Part shown: positions 1-5,750 of the stretch, in pieces | How the letters are laid out: every line of letters starts with the position of its first letter | How positions within the stretch are numbered: the first letter of the stretch is position 1 | Source of the DNA: Spirochaetales bacterium | GTDB lineage: Bacteria > Spirochaetota > Spirochaetia > Sphaerochaetales > Sphaerochaetaceae | DNA: 5,874 bases | Reading direction: 5' to 3' | Assembly: GCA_017475725.1 (NCBI GenBank) | Contig: JAFVFA010000201.1 | Location: forward strand, 1-5,874 | Position numbers and translations under genes: made by a program | Notes under the pieces: model-generated | What the model saw: only the letters and a program-made list of their open reading frames with translations | Database searches by the model: none | Told to the model about the DNA's origin: nothing

Positions 1-1599
1 CAGATGGGCACCGACTGGAGAATCAGCATAGACGGAAAGAGCCTATCCCCTCAGGAGATCAGCGCAATGATCCTCCGAAAGCTCAGAGAGGACGCCGAAA
101 GGTATCTTGGTGAAAGCGTCACAGATGCAGTCATCACAGTTCCGGCATACTTCAACGACATCCAGAGACAGGCCACAAAGGACGCTGGAAGGATTGCAGG
201 GCTGAATGTGAGGAGAATCATAAACGAGCCTACAAGTGCAGCCCTGGCCTATGGTCTGAACAACGGACAGGCCCAGAAGATAATGGTCTATGACCTTGGT
301 GGAGGAACCTTCGACGTCTCAATAATCGAGATCGGTGACGGTGTCATCGAGGTCCTTGCAACCAACGGTGACAACCATCTTGGTGGTGACGACTTCGACC
401 AGATGCTGGTTGACTACATCCTCGCTGAGATCAAGAGCCAGCACGGCCTTAATCTGAAGAATGACATGGCAGCACTGCAGAGAATCAAGGAGACTGCGGA
501 GAACGCCAAGAAGGAGCTCTCTGCCAATGAGGTCGTGACGATCTCACTGCCTTACCTTGCACAGAAGGCGGGAAACACAGTCAACTTCGAGTGTACACTA
601 ACCAGAGCCAAGTTCGACGAGCTCACAAGGTCCCTTGTGGAGAGGACCGCAATCCCTGTTCAGAATGCTTTGACAGATGCCGGGATAGCAGCCTCGGAGC
701 TCGGCAAGGTCCTGCTTGTCGGAGGTTCCACAAGAATCCCTGCAGTCCAGGCCAAGGTCAAGGAGCTTACGGGAATAGAGCCGTCCAAGACGATCAATCC
801 TGACGAGTGCGTTGCCCAGGGTGCAGCCATCCAGGGAGAGACCCTCAGCGGCAATGCCCTTGAGGTCTCCGGTGGTCAGGGGATCCTCCTTCTTGATGTC
901 ACCCCGCTCAGCCTCTCGATTGAGACTGTAGGCGGTGTAGCGACAAAGCTTGTGGACAGGAACACAACCCTTCCGATCCATTACTCGAAGATATTCACAA
1001 CAGCTGCCCCATATCAGAGGAACGTTGAGATCCACGTCCTTCAGGGAGAGCGTCCGATGGCCCGTGACAACAAGACCATAGGAAAATTCAAGCTGAATGG
1101 AATAAAATCGGCACCTGCCGGCGTTCCTCAGATCGAGGTCACATTTGACATAGACGCCAATGGAATCCTCACCGTCTCAGCCATGGACCTGGATACCAGG
1201 AAGAGCCAGTCCATCACAATCACAGAGAACGGGAAGATGTCTGAGGAGGAGATCCAGAGGGCCATCCACGATGCAGAGATGAACAGCACCATGGACCAGA
1301 CCCACCGTGATGCCTTCGCAGCGGTCAACGAGGCGGGAGCCCTTGTCTACAAGGTCGAGGGTGCCCTCGCCAAGGTATCGAAGAAACTTGACAAGGAAGA
1401 GAAGAAGAGAGTCCGCGAGGACTGCTCAGTCCTCAACAGACTGATCTCCAGAACCAAGCCTGAGAAGATGACCGATGCAGATGTCAATGCAATCAGGGAT
1501 GCAAAGCAGAGACTTGAGTCCTCAAGCTCAAACGTCTGCTTCCTTGCCTCACAGCCTGATGAGGAGCCGAAGAAGAAGCATTGGGGGAGAAAGCAATGA
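1..1599 (+). CDS. dnaK: Hsp70 chaperone DnaK, 5' end missing
   Basis: ATP-dependent cytosolic Hsp70 that binds and releases unfolded polypeptides. The reading frame is already open at base 1 (CAG), and the ATG at base 4 matches the internal Met of the MGTDY segment of Bacillota DnaK. About 75 N-terminal residues, including the phosphate-1 GIDLGTT loop, therefore lie outside the window. Numbered from that Met: ITVPAYFND 44-52; the J-protein contact segment RIINEPT 71-77 with Arg71, Asn74 and Thr77 kept; phosphate-2 DLGGGTFD 97-104; adenosine motif LLVGGSTRIPAV 237-248; interdomain linker LLLDVTP 295-301; beta substrate domain to about 410; helical lid about 412-516. Oddities: the substrate arch reads APYQRN (335-340) where most DnaKs have EDNQSA or ADNQTA, and the tail is short and basic (KKKHWGRKQ) instead of long and acidic. 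Its stop overlaps the next start as ATGA. The Hsp70 family is certain. Whether it is the main DnaK or a specialised paralogue is open. Confidence 0.95.
   Translation, partial: QMGTDWRISIDGKSLSPQEISAMILRKLREDAERYLGESVTDAVITVPAYFNDIQRQATKDAGRIAGLNVRRIINEPTSAALAYGLNNGQAQKIMVYDLGGGTFDVSIIEIGDGVIEVLATNGDNHLGGDDFDQMLVDYILAEIKSQHGLNLKNDMAALQRIKETAENAKKELSANEVVTISLPYLAQKAGNTVNFECTLTRAKFDELTRSLVERTAIPVQNALTDAGIAASELGKVLLVGGSTRIPAVQAKVKELTGIEPSKTINPDECVAQGAAIQGETLSGNALEVSGGQGILLLDVTPLSLSIETVGGVATKLVDRNTTLPIHYSKIFTTAAPYQRNVEIHVLQGERPMARDNKTIGKFKLNGIKSAPAGVPQIEVTFDIDANGILTVSAMDLDTRKSQSITITENGKMSEEEIQRAIHDAEMNSTMDQTHRDAFAAVNEAGALVYKVEGALAKVSKKLDKEEKKRVREDCSVLNRLISRTKPEKMTDADVNAIRDAKQRLESSSSNVCFLASQPDEEPKKKHWGRKQ
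1583..1589 (+). promoter_or_regulatory. Ribosome binding site for the zinc-ribbon gene
   Basis: GGGGGAG lies inside the last codons of dnaK and ends 6 bases before the ATG at 1596. It supports that ATG over the in-frame TTG at 1581, which lies upstream of this site. Being inside dnaK, it suggests translation coupled to the upstream gene. Confidence 0.7.
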
Positions 1600-2009
1600 A
1601 GTTCTTTGACAACATGAAATACAGAATGCAGCAGTGGTCCTATGGCCGCTATGGCTTCGACGAGCTGTCAAGGTTCCTCTACATCGTGGGCTTTGTTCTC
1701 ATACTGCTGTCATTCATCCCGCATTGCGGCTTCCTGATCCTCCTTTCGTTTGCACTGTTCATCTACGTGACTTTCCGCTCCTTCTCAAGGAACACTGCAA
1801 AGAGAAAACGTGAGAACGACTGGTATTTCAGAAAGACCTCTCCAATCAGGGAAAGCAGAGAGAGAAGCAGACAGCTCAAAGAGGAGCGCAAGTTCTACGA
1901 CATCTTCAAATGCAGGAAATGCGGAAACCTCAACAGAGTGCCTAGGGGAAAGGGAAAGATAAGGGTCACCTGCCCTAAGTGCGGCGAGCAGACCATCAGA
2001 AAGACGTGA
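1596..2009 (+). CDS. Small membrane protein with C-terminal zinc ribbon
   Basis: Predicted 137-residue protein of unknown function. A short N-terminal stretch with the signature YGRYGFDELSRF (16-27) leads into two closely spaced hydrophobic segments (about 27-41 and 45-60). A strongly basic, charged helix-like region follows (about 61-103), then a C-terminal zinc ribbon with Cys106-x2-Cys109 and Cys126-x2-Cys129 around the basic loop RVPRGKGKIRVTC. The short hairpin suggests both ends face the cytoplasm, with the ribbon there to bind a protein or nucleic acid. From memory, similar small YGRYG membrane/zinc-ribbon proteins annotated as hypothetical occur in gut Clostridia; I have not searched. 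The start ATG overlaps the dnaK stop (ATGA) and has a good ribosome site, so the two are probably translated together. The stop at 2009 directly abuts the stop of the convergent GGDEF gene. Confidence 0.85.
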   Translation: MKFFDNMKYRMQQWSYGRYGFDELSRFLYIVGFVLILLSFIPHCGFLILLSFALFIYVTFRSFSRNTAKRKRENDWYFRKTSPIRESRERSRQLKEERKFYDIFKCRKCGNLNRVPRGKGKIRVTCPKCGEQTIRKT

Positions 2010-3155
2010 TCATCTGACTTCGTAGACGGACTTGGAGTTCAGAATCTCCTGAATCTCGTGATATGAAAGGGACTTTCCCTCTTCCCAGAGCTTCTTTCTG
2101 AGCTCCTTGTACTTGTACATCATTGCATCGGCAGCCTCTATTGCGTCGATGAGGCTCTCCTTTCCGGGATAGAAGATGGAGAATCCGGTTGATATGAACG
2201 GGAGCCTTGGCATGTCTTGCCTTGCCTTCTCCATATTGGAGTGGAGTCTCTCAAGCAGATGCTCGCAATTTCCGACTTCACCCTTGATGATCACGCAGAA
2301 CTCGTCACCTCCGGTTCTGTAGATCATGCCCCTTCTGTCGAAGCTCTCCCTTATTATCCTTGCAATGACCCTCAGGACCTCATCTCCGAACAGGTGTCCG
2401 TAGGTGTCGTTGCACTGCTTGAAGTAGTCGACGTCCATGTTGACTATTGTGACCACATTGTCGACGTTCGTTATCCTTGTGTCGTAGGCATGCCTGTTGA
2501 GGAGCCTTGTCAGGCTGTCGGAGCTCTGGAGAACGTCCTCATAGCCTATGTACAGAAGAAGCACAGCTATCGTTATTGTGATGTAGTCGACTCTGATGGA
2601 GCTGTCGATGATCTGCAGTGCCAGGCCGAAGATCATGAAGGCCATCATAAGGGCAATCAGCCAGGAGCTGGTGCTCTGGTAGATCCGCACAGTCCTCATT
2701 ACAGTGAGAAGAAGGAACAGGCTTTCAAAGAAATAGGCTATCATGTAGAGGAAGTAGAATCTCTCATGATGGTACACATTCGCTGAATCAACCGAGAAAA
2801 TGAAACCCATGAACGATGACAGGACTATGAGGATGCAGTTGATGACTGCAGCGACGCCCATGATCGTGAATATCTTCTTGTCTTTGGAGAACACGGGGAC
2901 AATGGCCATTGGGATTGCGGGGGCAACCACAAGCTCAATGGTCTTGACCAGGACATGGAGCCACACGATGGTGCTGTAGCACTGCAGATACATTGCTCCC
3001 CACTCGGCGAGGGCTCCAACCGCTATCATGATGTAACTTACGATGAATCTCCATTTCCTTGACCACGGGAATATGGCGTTGTTGCCCGCAACCATACACA
3101 TCAGGAACAGGGTAAATATTGTGATAGCAAGTACGCCGGTGTAGAAGTTAGTCAT
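2010..3155 (-). CDS. Seven-TM membrane diguanylate cyclase (GGDEF)
   Basis: Probable membrane sensor that makes cyclic di-GMP from two GTP. The 381-residue protein has about seven hydrophobic segments (roughly 4-24, 36-57, 62-88, 95-121, 133-153, 164-183, 190-205) with no large extracytoplasmic domain, followed directly by a GGDEF domain from DSLTRLLNR (213-221). Catalytic features are intact: metal-binding Asp241 in NMDVDYFK, substrate residues in QCNDTYGH (Asn249) and GDE (Asp258), and the signature RTGGDEF with GGDEF at 282-286. The allosteric I-site (RxxD ending six residues before the signature) is absent: Asp273 and Gly276 stand where Arg and Asp would be. Product inhibition is therefore not expected through this site. 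I chose the ATG at 3155; a TTG directly before it (3158) is the only other in-frame start, because a TGA lies two codons further up. The ligand sensed by the membrane part is unknown. No EAL or HD-GYP partner is present. Confidence 0.92.
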   Translation of the reverse strand: MTNFYTGVLAITIFTLFLMCMVAGNNAIFPWSRKWRFIVSYIMIAVGALAEWGAMYLQCYSTIVWLHVLVKTIELVVAPAIPMAIVPVFSKDKKIFTIMGVAAVINCILIVLSSFMGFIFSVDSANVYHHERFYFLYMIAYFFESLFLLLTVMRTVRIYQSTSSWLIALMMAFMIFGLALQIIDSSIRVDYITITIAVLLLYIGYEDVLQSSDSLTRLLNRHAYDTRITNVDNVVTIVNMDVDYFKQCNDTYGHLFGDEVLRVIARIIRESFDRRGMIYRTGGDEFCVIIKGEVGNCEHLLERLHSNMEKARQDMPRLPFISTGFSIFYPGKESLIDAIEAADAMMYKYKELRKKLWEEGKSLSYHEIQEILNSKSVYEVR

Positions 3156-3170
3156 CAATGATCAGCATAG

Positions 3171-3177
3171 CTCCTTT
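3171..3177 (-). promoter_or_regulatory. Shine-Dalgarno for the GGDEF gene, unusually far from the start
   Basis: AAAGGAG on the minus strand. It lies 15 bases from the chosen ATG (3155) and 12 from the TTG (3158), longer than the usual 5-9. A six-codon ORF (ATG at 3168, TAA at 3148-3150) begins two bases after it and ends just past the GGDEF start codon, so the real start codon or a coupled start needs checking. Confidence 0.5.
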
Positions 3178-3188
3178 GGGTTAGCGGA

Positions 3189-3197
3189 ATTATAGCA
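3189..3197 (-). promoter_or_regulatory. Extended -10 promoter of the GGDEF gene
   Basis: Minus strand TGC-TATAAT is a perfect extended -10 hexamer. The -35 position at 17-bp spacing (3212-3217, TACACT) is poor, as is common for extended -10 promoters. Transcription would start near 3182, giving a leader of about 25 bases with the AAAGGAG site in it. This argues that the gene is transcribed independently of the lipoprotein gene upstream. Confidence 0.55.
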
Positions 3198-3202
3198 TAG
3201 AA

Positions 3203-3236
3203 GAAGCGGTCAGTGTATACCCAACCGCTTCCTTTT
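3203..3236. terminator. GC-rich dyad after the lipoprotein gene, possible bidirectional terminator
   Basis: Perfect 8-bp inverted repeat GAAGCGGT (3203-3210) and ACCGCTTC (3224-3231) with a 13-base loop. It sits 31 bases past the lipoprotein stop, as a terminator should. The better T-run (CTTTTT) follows it on the plus strand, while on the minus strand only TTCTTCTAT follows, so it may work weakly or in both directions. The dyad also covers the -35/spacer region of the promoter at 3189-3197 and could instead be an operator. Confidence 0.45.
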
Positions 3237-3261
3237 TATAAAACCTTATTCAAGAAAACAA

Positions 3262-4038
3262 TCATTCGGTTTCTGTTGCTGTCACAGAGATTGCAAGGTC
3301 ACCTGAGACCTTTGTGATCCTGTAGAGATACGGAAGGTCCTCATCCGCGATGTCGTCAGGCGTCTTCAGCTTCTTGTAGTCACCTGTTATCTCTATGCTC
3401 ACCTCATAGCCTTCGTCCGCGATCACGTTGAAGTTGATCTGGCCCGAGTTGCTTCCGCTCACGTCGATCTCACCGGTGTCACCGTCTCTGGAATAGGCGA
3501 CGGTGTCGGAGAAATCCGTGTAGTAGAGCTCCAGAGTCACATGCTCCCCGACTGTGAATGTCCCTTTGTAGGCGCTTGATGATGCATCTGACGCTTCAAT
3601 TGTCGTGATGGTGACAGTAAGGTTCTCTGTGATCTTGGTTATTCTGAAGGTGTCTTCGTTGCAGGTCTCCCATGGGAGTTTGACGTTCTTGTAGCCCACG
3701 CCCGTCTCCCCCGAACCGTTTGTGACGGTTATGGAATCCACGATGTAACCGTCTGCGGCCTTGACGTAGAAGTTGACCTGGCCCTCGCCGTCTGTCAGAA
3801 CCTCTCCTGTTTCGCTGTCCACGGCATATGCAAAAGAGGCCTCTGTCGGCTCCTCCGAGTAGTCCTGGGAGGAATACACATACACAGTGCTGTTTCCATC
3901 CGTGACGAAGGTCACCTTGAATCCTTCCACCTCGGATTCTCTCGATGTGCTGCCGGAGATCTCCTGGCTGCACCCAACTGCCGCGATCAATACCGCGACA
4001 CATGCTATCATAACGAAAAGAATGTTTTTCCTAATCAT
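3262..4038 (-). CDS. Secreted lipoprotein with two tandem beta-type repeats
   Basis: Predicted 258-residue lipoprotein of unknown function. A basic start (MIRKN), a hydrophobic stretch (6-22) and AAVGC give a lipidated Cys23. The -3 residue is Ala rather than the usual Leu/Val/Ile, so the lipobox is slightly loose. After a short polar linker (24-39) the mature part consists of two copies of one about 100-residue unit (41-148 and 158-256). Each copy has an acidic DxxTGE segment, a G-Q-(V/I)-N-F-x-V strand, a (D/E)GY turn, a YK(N/K)(V/L)K segment, and a closing RITK(I/V)-x-x-(N/D)L-x-(V/I) strand. The protein is acidic and lacks catalytic motifs. The pattern is reminiscent of Ig-like or InlB-B-repeat surface modules, which is inference. 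The start is well supported by AGGAGG six bases upstream. Surface or periplasmic binding, perhaps to carbohydrate or protein, is a guess. Confidence 0.85.
   Translation of the reverse strand: MIRKNILFVMIACVAVLIAAVGCSQEISGSTSRESEVEGFKVTFVTDGNSTVYVYSSQDYSEEPTEASFAYAVDSETGEVLTDGEGQVNFYVKAADGYIVDSITVTNGSGETGVGYKNVKLPWETCNEDTFRITKITENLTVTITTIEASDASSSAYKGTFTVGEHVTLELYYTDFSDTVAYSRDGDTGEIDVSGSNSGQINFNVIADEGYEVSIEITGDYKKLKTPDDIADEDLPYLYRITKVSGDLAISVTATETE
3271..3918 (-). repeat. Tandem protein repeat inside the lipoprotein gene
   Basis: Two units, encoded at 3595-3918 and 3271-3567. Shared anchors in order are TGEVLTDGEGQVNFYVKAADGY versus TGEIDVSGSNSGQINFNVIADEGY in part, then YKNVK versus YKKLK, then FRITKITENLTVTIT versus YRITKVSGDLAISVT. 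The copies have diverged at DNA level, so this is an old duplication rather than a fresh one. Confidence 0.8.
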
Positions 4039-4044
4039 ATCCGT

Positions 4045-4050
4045 CCTCCT
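4045..4050 (-). promoter_or_regulatory. Ribosome binding site of the lipoprotein gene
   Basis: Full AGGAGG on the minus strand with six bases to the ATG at 4038. It settles the start codon and predicts efficient translation. Confidence 0.8.
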
Positions 4051-4059
4051 GACAACCCA

Positions 4060-4068
4060 TTTCTAGCA
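4060..4068 (-). promoter_or_regulatory. Possible extended -10 promoter of the lipoprotein gene
   Basis: TGC-TAGAAA on the minus strand (4 of 6 to TATAAT, plus the TG extension) just upstream of the ribosome site; the leader would be only about 15 bases. No good -35 is visible at 16-18 bp. A promoter is needed somewhere in 4051-4139 because a strong terminator precedes this region. This is the best candidate, but weak. Confidence 0.25.
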
Positions 4069-4139
4069 GATTGTCCGCAAGAGGACTTCAACTTCACATT
4101 CTCTCCACTCACATCACACAGTTCTTCACAAAAGGACGG

Positions 4140-4166
4140 AAAAAGGGCGCCGCAGCTGCGACACCC
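4140..4166 (-). terminator. Rho-independent terminator of the symporter gene
   Basis: On the minus strand a 9-bp stem (GGGTGTCGC with GCGGCGCCC, including two G-U pairs) closes an AGCT loop at 4166-4145 and is followed directly by TTTTT (4144-4140). It lies 21 bases after the symporter stop, an excellent intrinsic terminator. It separates the symporter from the lipoprotein gene. Confidence 0.88.
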
Positions 4167-4187
4167 TCAAGTGAAAACCGCAAGAAA

Positions 4188-5624
4188 TCAGTCTATGTAT
4201 GCTGATGGTGCAGGCTCCACACCCTTCTTCCACTCGATTGCATTGATCAGGAAGAAGACTATGACGCTGACCAGACAACCGAAGACTACCGGCATCAGAT
4301 ACTGGGTGATGGCCACGCCGTTGGAGGAGAGGATCTGCCAGAATATGAAGCCGACTGTACCGGCGATGATGGATATGCGACCGGAGTTCTTTGTGGCCCT
4401 TGGGATGACAAGTCCAAGTCCATAGGCTGCAAACGGTCCGGCACACCTGATACCGAAGGCGAATGTGTTCATCGTCGTGATAGGCACACCTGCGAACGAG
4501 ATGACCATTGCCACAGCGCAGCAGATGATGTTGCAGAGTCTTGTGACCTTGACTTCCTTCATTCCATCAAGGGAGTTGTTGAAGAAAGGCTTGTAGATGT
4601 CGTTGATGATCATGGTTGACATGCACAGCAGGTTGGAGTCTGCAGAGGACATCGTTGCCGAGATGATTGCTGCGGAGACGACACCTGTGATGATTGTTGG
4701 GGCATATGCCTGTGTGACGGCCATCATTGCGTTGGATCCGTTCGCCGCAAGGTTCGGGAGGCTGTCCTTGACAGCCAGAGCCGCAAGACCGAGCAGTGTC
4801 GGGAAGGCTGCCATGGCTGCCATGAGGATGGCGGAGACGATCGAGGCCTTCTTCGCTGTTGCCTCATCCTTTGCGGTCTCGAATCTTGAGATCATCTCAG
4901 GACCGGAAAGGAAGGTGCAGAAGTAGTTGAAGATGTAGCCGAAGATGAATGCCCAGCCGATCTTTGTGAAGCTCGTCTGCCCCTCAGGAAGCTTTGAGGC
5001 TATTGCGCCCCAGCCACCAAGACCGGAGATGACGATAGGCGTTGCGATTGCAAGGCCGACGAGGATGATGAGGAACTGCACCATATCAGAGATCTGGTCC
5101 GCAATCATGCCTCCGAATGTCGTGTAGAGGATGATGATGATTCCTGCGATGATCATGCAGAGCTTTGTGTTCATTCCCGTGAGCGTTGCAACGACGGAAC
5201 CGGATGCTGCGACCTGTGATGATGTGAGGCAGAACAGAGCCAGGATGTTGAGGACTGCAGAGAAGACGGAGCTGAACTTGCCGAACCTTCTTCCGACGAC
5301 CTCAGGGATCGTGACTGCCATGGCCTTTCTGATCTTAGGTGCGAAATATGCCAGAGGAATCATTGCGATGGATGCCGCAAGGACATACCACATGGCACTC
5401 ATTCCCCAGGCGCCGAAGGCCTTCTGGGCCAAACCGGTTGTACAGCCGCCTCCAATGTTGTTGGCTGAAAGAGAGAAGGCAACCATGAAGATTCCCATCC
5501 TTCTTCCGGCGAGCATGTAGTCCTCTGCCCCCTTGATTTTGAGTTTCCCTACAATGAAACCCACCAGAAGCATACCTACGAGATAACCGATGACGATTAT
5601 CAGAGCGCTAGTGTTTACTACCAT
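4188..5624 (-). CDS. Sodium/solute symporter (SSS family)
   Basis: Integral membrane secondary transporter that would couple Na+ entry to uptake of a small solute. The 478 residues contain about 13 hydrophobic segments, the usual size and pattern for the SSS family (PutP, PanF, SGLT type, TC 2.A.21). Family marks seen: DYMLAGRRMG (35-44), the unwound first-core-helix region FSLSANNIGGGCTTG (50-64), YTTFGGMIADQISDMVQF (167-184, the SSS signature) and ISATMSSADSNLL (321-333), whose Ser326/Ser327 fit the Na2 sodium site. Substrate cannot be read from sequence; sugar, amino acid, carboxylate or sialic-acid-like solutes are all possible. Start chosen at 5624: AAGGAG lies five bases upstream and the protein begins directly with the first membrane helix. 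The frame stays open to 5714, but those 30 residues lie across the promoter. The gene is monocistronic, with its own promoter and terminator. Confidence 0.93.
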   Translation of the reverse strand: MVVNTSALIIVIGYLVGMLLVGFIVGKLKIKGAEDYMLAGRRMGIFMVAFSLSANNIGGGCTTGLAQKAFGAWGMSAMWYVLAASIAMIPLAYFAPKIRKAMAVTIPEVVGRRFGKFSSVFSAVLNILALFCLTSSQVAASGSVVATLTGMNTKLCMIIAGIIIILYTTFGGMIADQISDMVQFLIILVGLAIATPIVISGLGGWGAIASKLPEGQTSFTKIGWAFIFGYIFNYFCTFLSGPEMISRFETAKDEATAKKASIVSAILMAAMAAFPTLLGLAALAVKDSLPNLAANGSNAMMAVTQAYAPTIITGVVSAAIISATMSSADSNLLCMSTMIINDIYKPFFNNSLDGMKEVKVTRLCNIICCAVAMVISFAGVPITTMNTFAFGIRCAGPFAAYGLGLVIPRATKNSGRISIIAGTVGFIFWQILSSNGVAITQYLMPVVFGCLVSVIVFFLINAIEWKKGVEPAPSAYID

Positions 5625-5629
5625 ATAAT

Positions 5630-5635
5630 CTCCTT
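5630..5635 (-). promoter_or_regulatory. Ribosome binding site of the symporter gene
   Basis: AAGGAG with five bases to the ATG at 5624, deciding the start against upstream in-frame codons. A second AAGGAG copy lies nine bases further upstream (5639-5644). Confidence 0.8.
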
Positions 5636-5660
5636 TTTCTCCTTCATATAGGATGGTGTA

Positions 5661-5689
5661 ATTATCGCATGTCATTTCTGAACAAGCAA
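5661..5689 (-). promoter_or_regulatory. Promoter of the symporter gene
   Basis: Minus strand -35 TTGCTT (5689-5684), 17-bp spacer, then TGC-GATAAT (-10 at 5666-5661, 5 of 6 to consensus with the TG extension). Expected start is near 5654, leaving a leader of about 30 bases with the ribosome site. The -35 overlaps the palindrome at 5687-5698. Confidence 0.6.
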
Positions 5690-5710
5690 TAATTATTGTT
5701 TCAACTTGTT
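5681..5710. promoter_or_regulatory. Nested palindromes, candidate operator between divergent promoters
   Basis: A perfect 12-bp palindrome CAATAATTATTG (5687-5698) is flanked by the inverted arms AACAAG (5681-5686) and CTTGTT (5705-5710). It overlaps the symporter -35 and lies just upstream of the plus-strand -35 at 5714. This is a typical position for a dimeric regulator controlling both genes. The regulator is unknown. Confidence 0.45.
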
Positions 5711-5713
5711 GCA

Positions 5714-5742
5714 TTGAAAACGCACACGTGTTGGGCTATCAT
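5714..5742 (+). promoter_or_regulatory. Promoter of the plus-strand gene at 5751
   Basis: TTGAAA (5714-5719, 5 of 6), a 17-bp spacer, and TATCAT (5737-5742, 5 of 6). Expected transcription start is about 5748-5751, right at the start codon. An 8-bp palindrome ACACGTGT (5724-5731) lies in the spacer and could be a repressor site. Confidence 0.6.
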
Positions 5743-5750
5743 TTGGGGTG

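Noticed and set aside
4..6. ATG at base 4 as the true start of dnaK
   Set aside because: The frame is open to base 1 and this Met matches an internal conserved position (MGTD segment); the essential N-terminal ATPase region is simply cut off by the window edge.
598..1035. 145-codon minus-strand frame inside dnaK
   Set aside because: Antisense shadow of a strongly conserved Hsp70 gene; no ribosome site or protein family features.
1581..1595. TTG start extending the zinc-ribbon protein by five residues
   Set aside because: The GGGGGAG site lies downstream of the TTG and correctly spaced for the ATG at 1596.
2217..2786. 189-codon plus-strand frame opposite the GGDEF gene
   Set aside because: The opposite strand encodes an intact GGDEF domain and membrane helices; the plus-strand product is low-quality sequence with no known motif.
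4071..4090. Small hairpin (GTCC/GGAC) upstream of the lipoprotein gene
   Set aside because: Only four base pairs with no T-run, within the range expected by chance.
4597..5520. Several plus-strand frames opposite the symporter gene
   Set aside because: They are reverse-strand shadows of a continuous, well-recognised SSS transporter.
5618..5647. Nine-codon upstream ORF overlapping the symporter start
   Set aside because: No ribosome site of its own, and its sequence is explained by the two AAGGAG copies of the symporter leader.
5625..5714. N-terminal extension of the symporter by 30 residues
   Set aside because: It crosses the likely promoter and palindrome, has no ribosome site, and family members start close to the first helix as at 5624.
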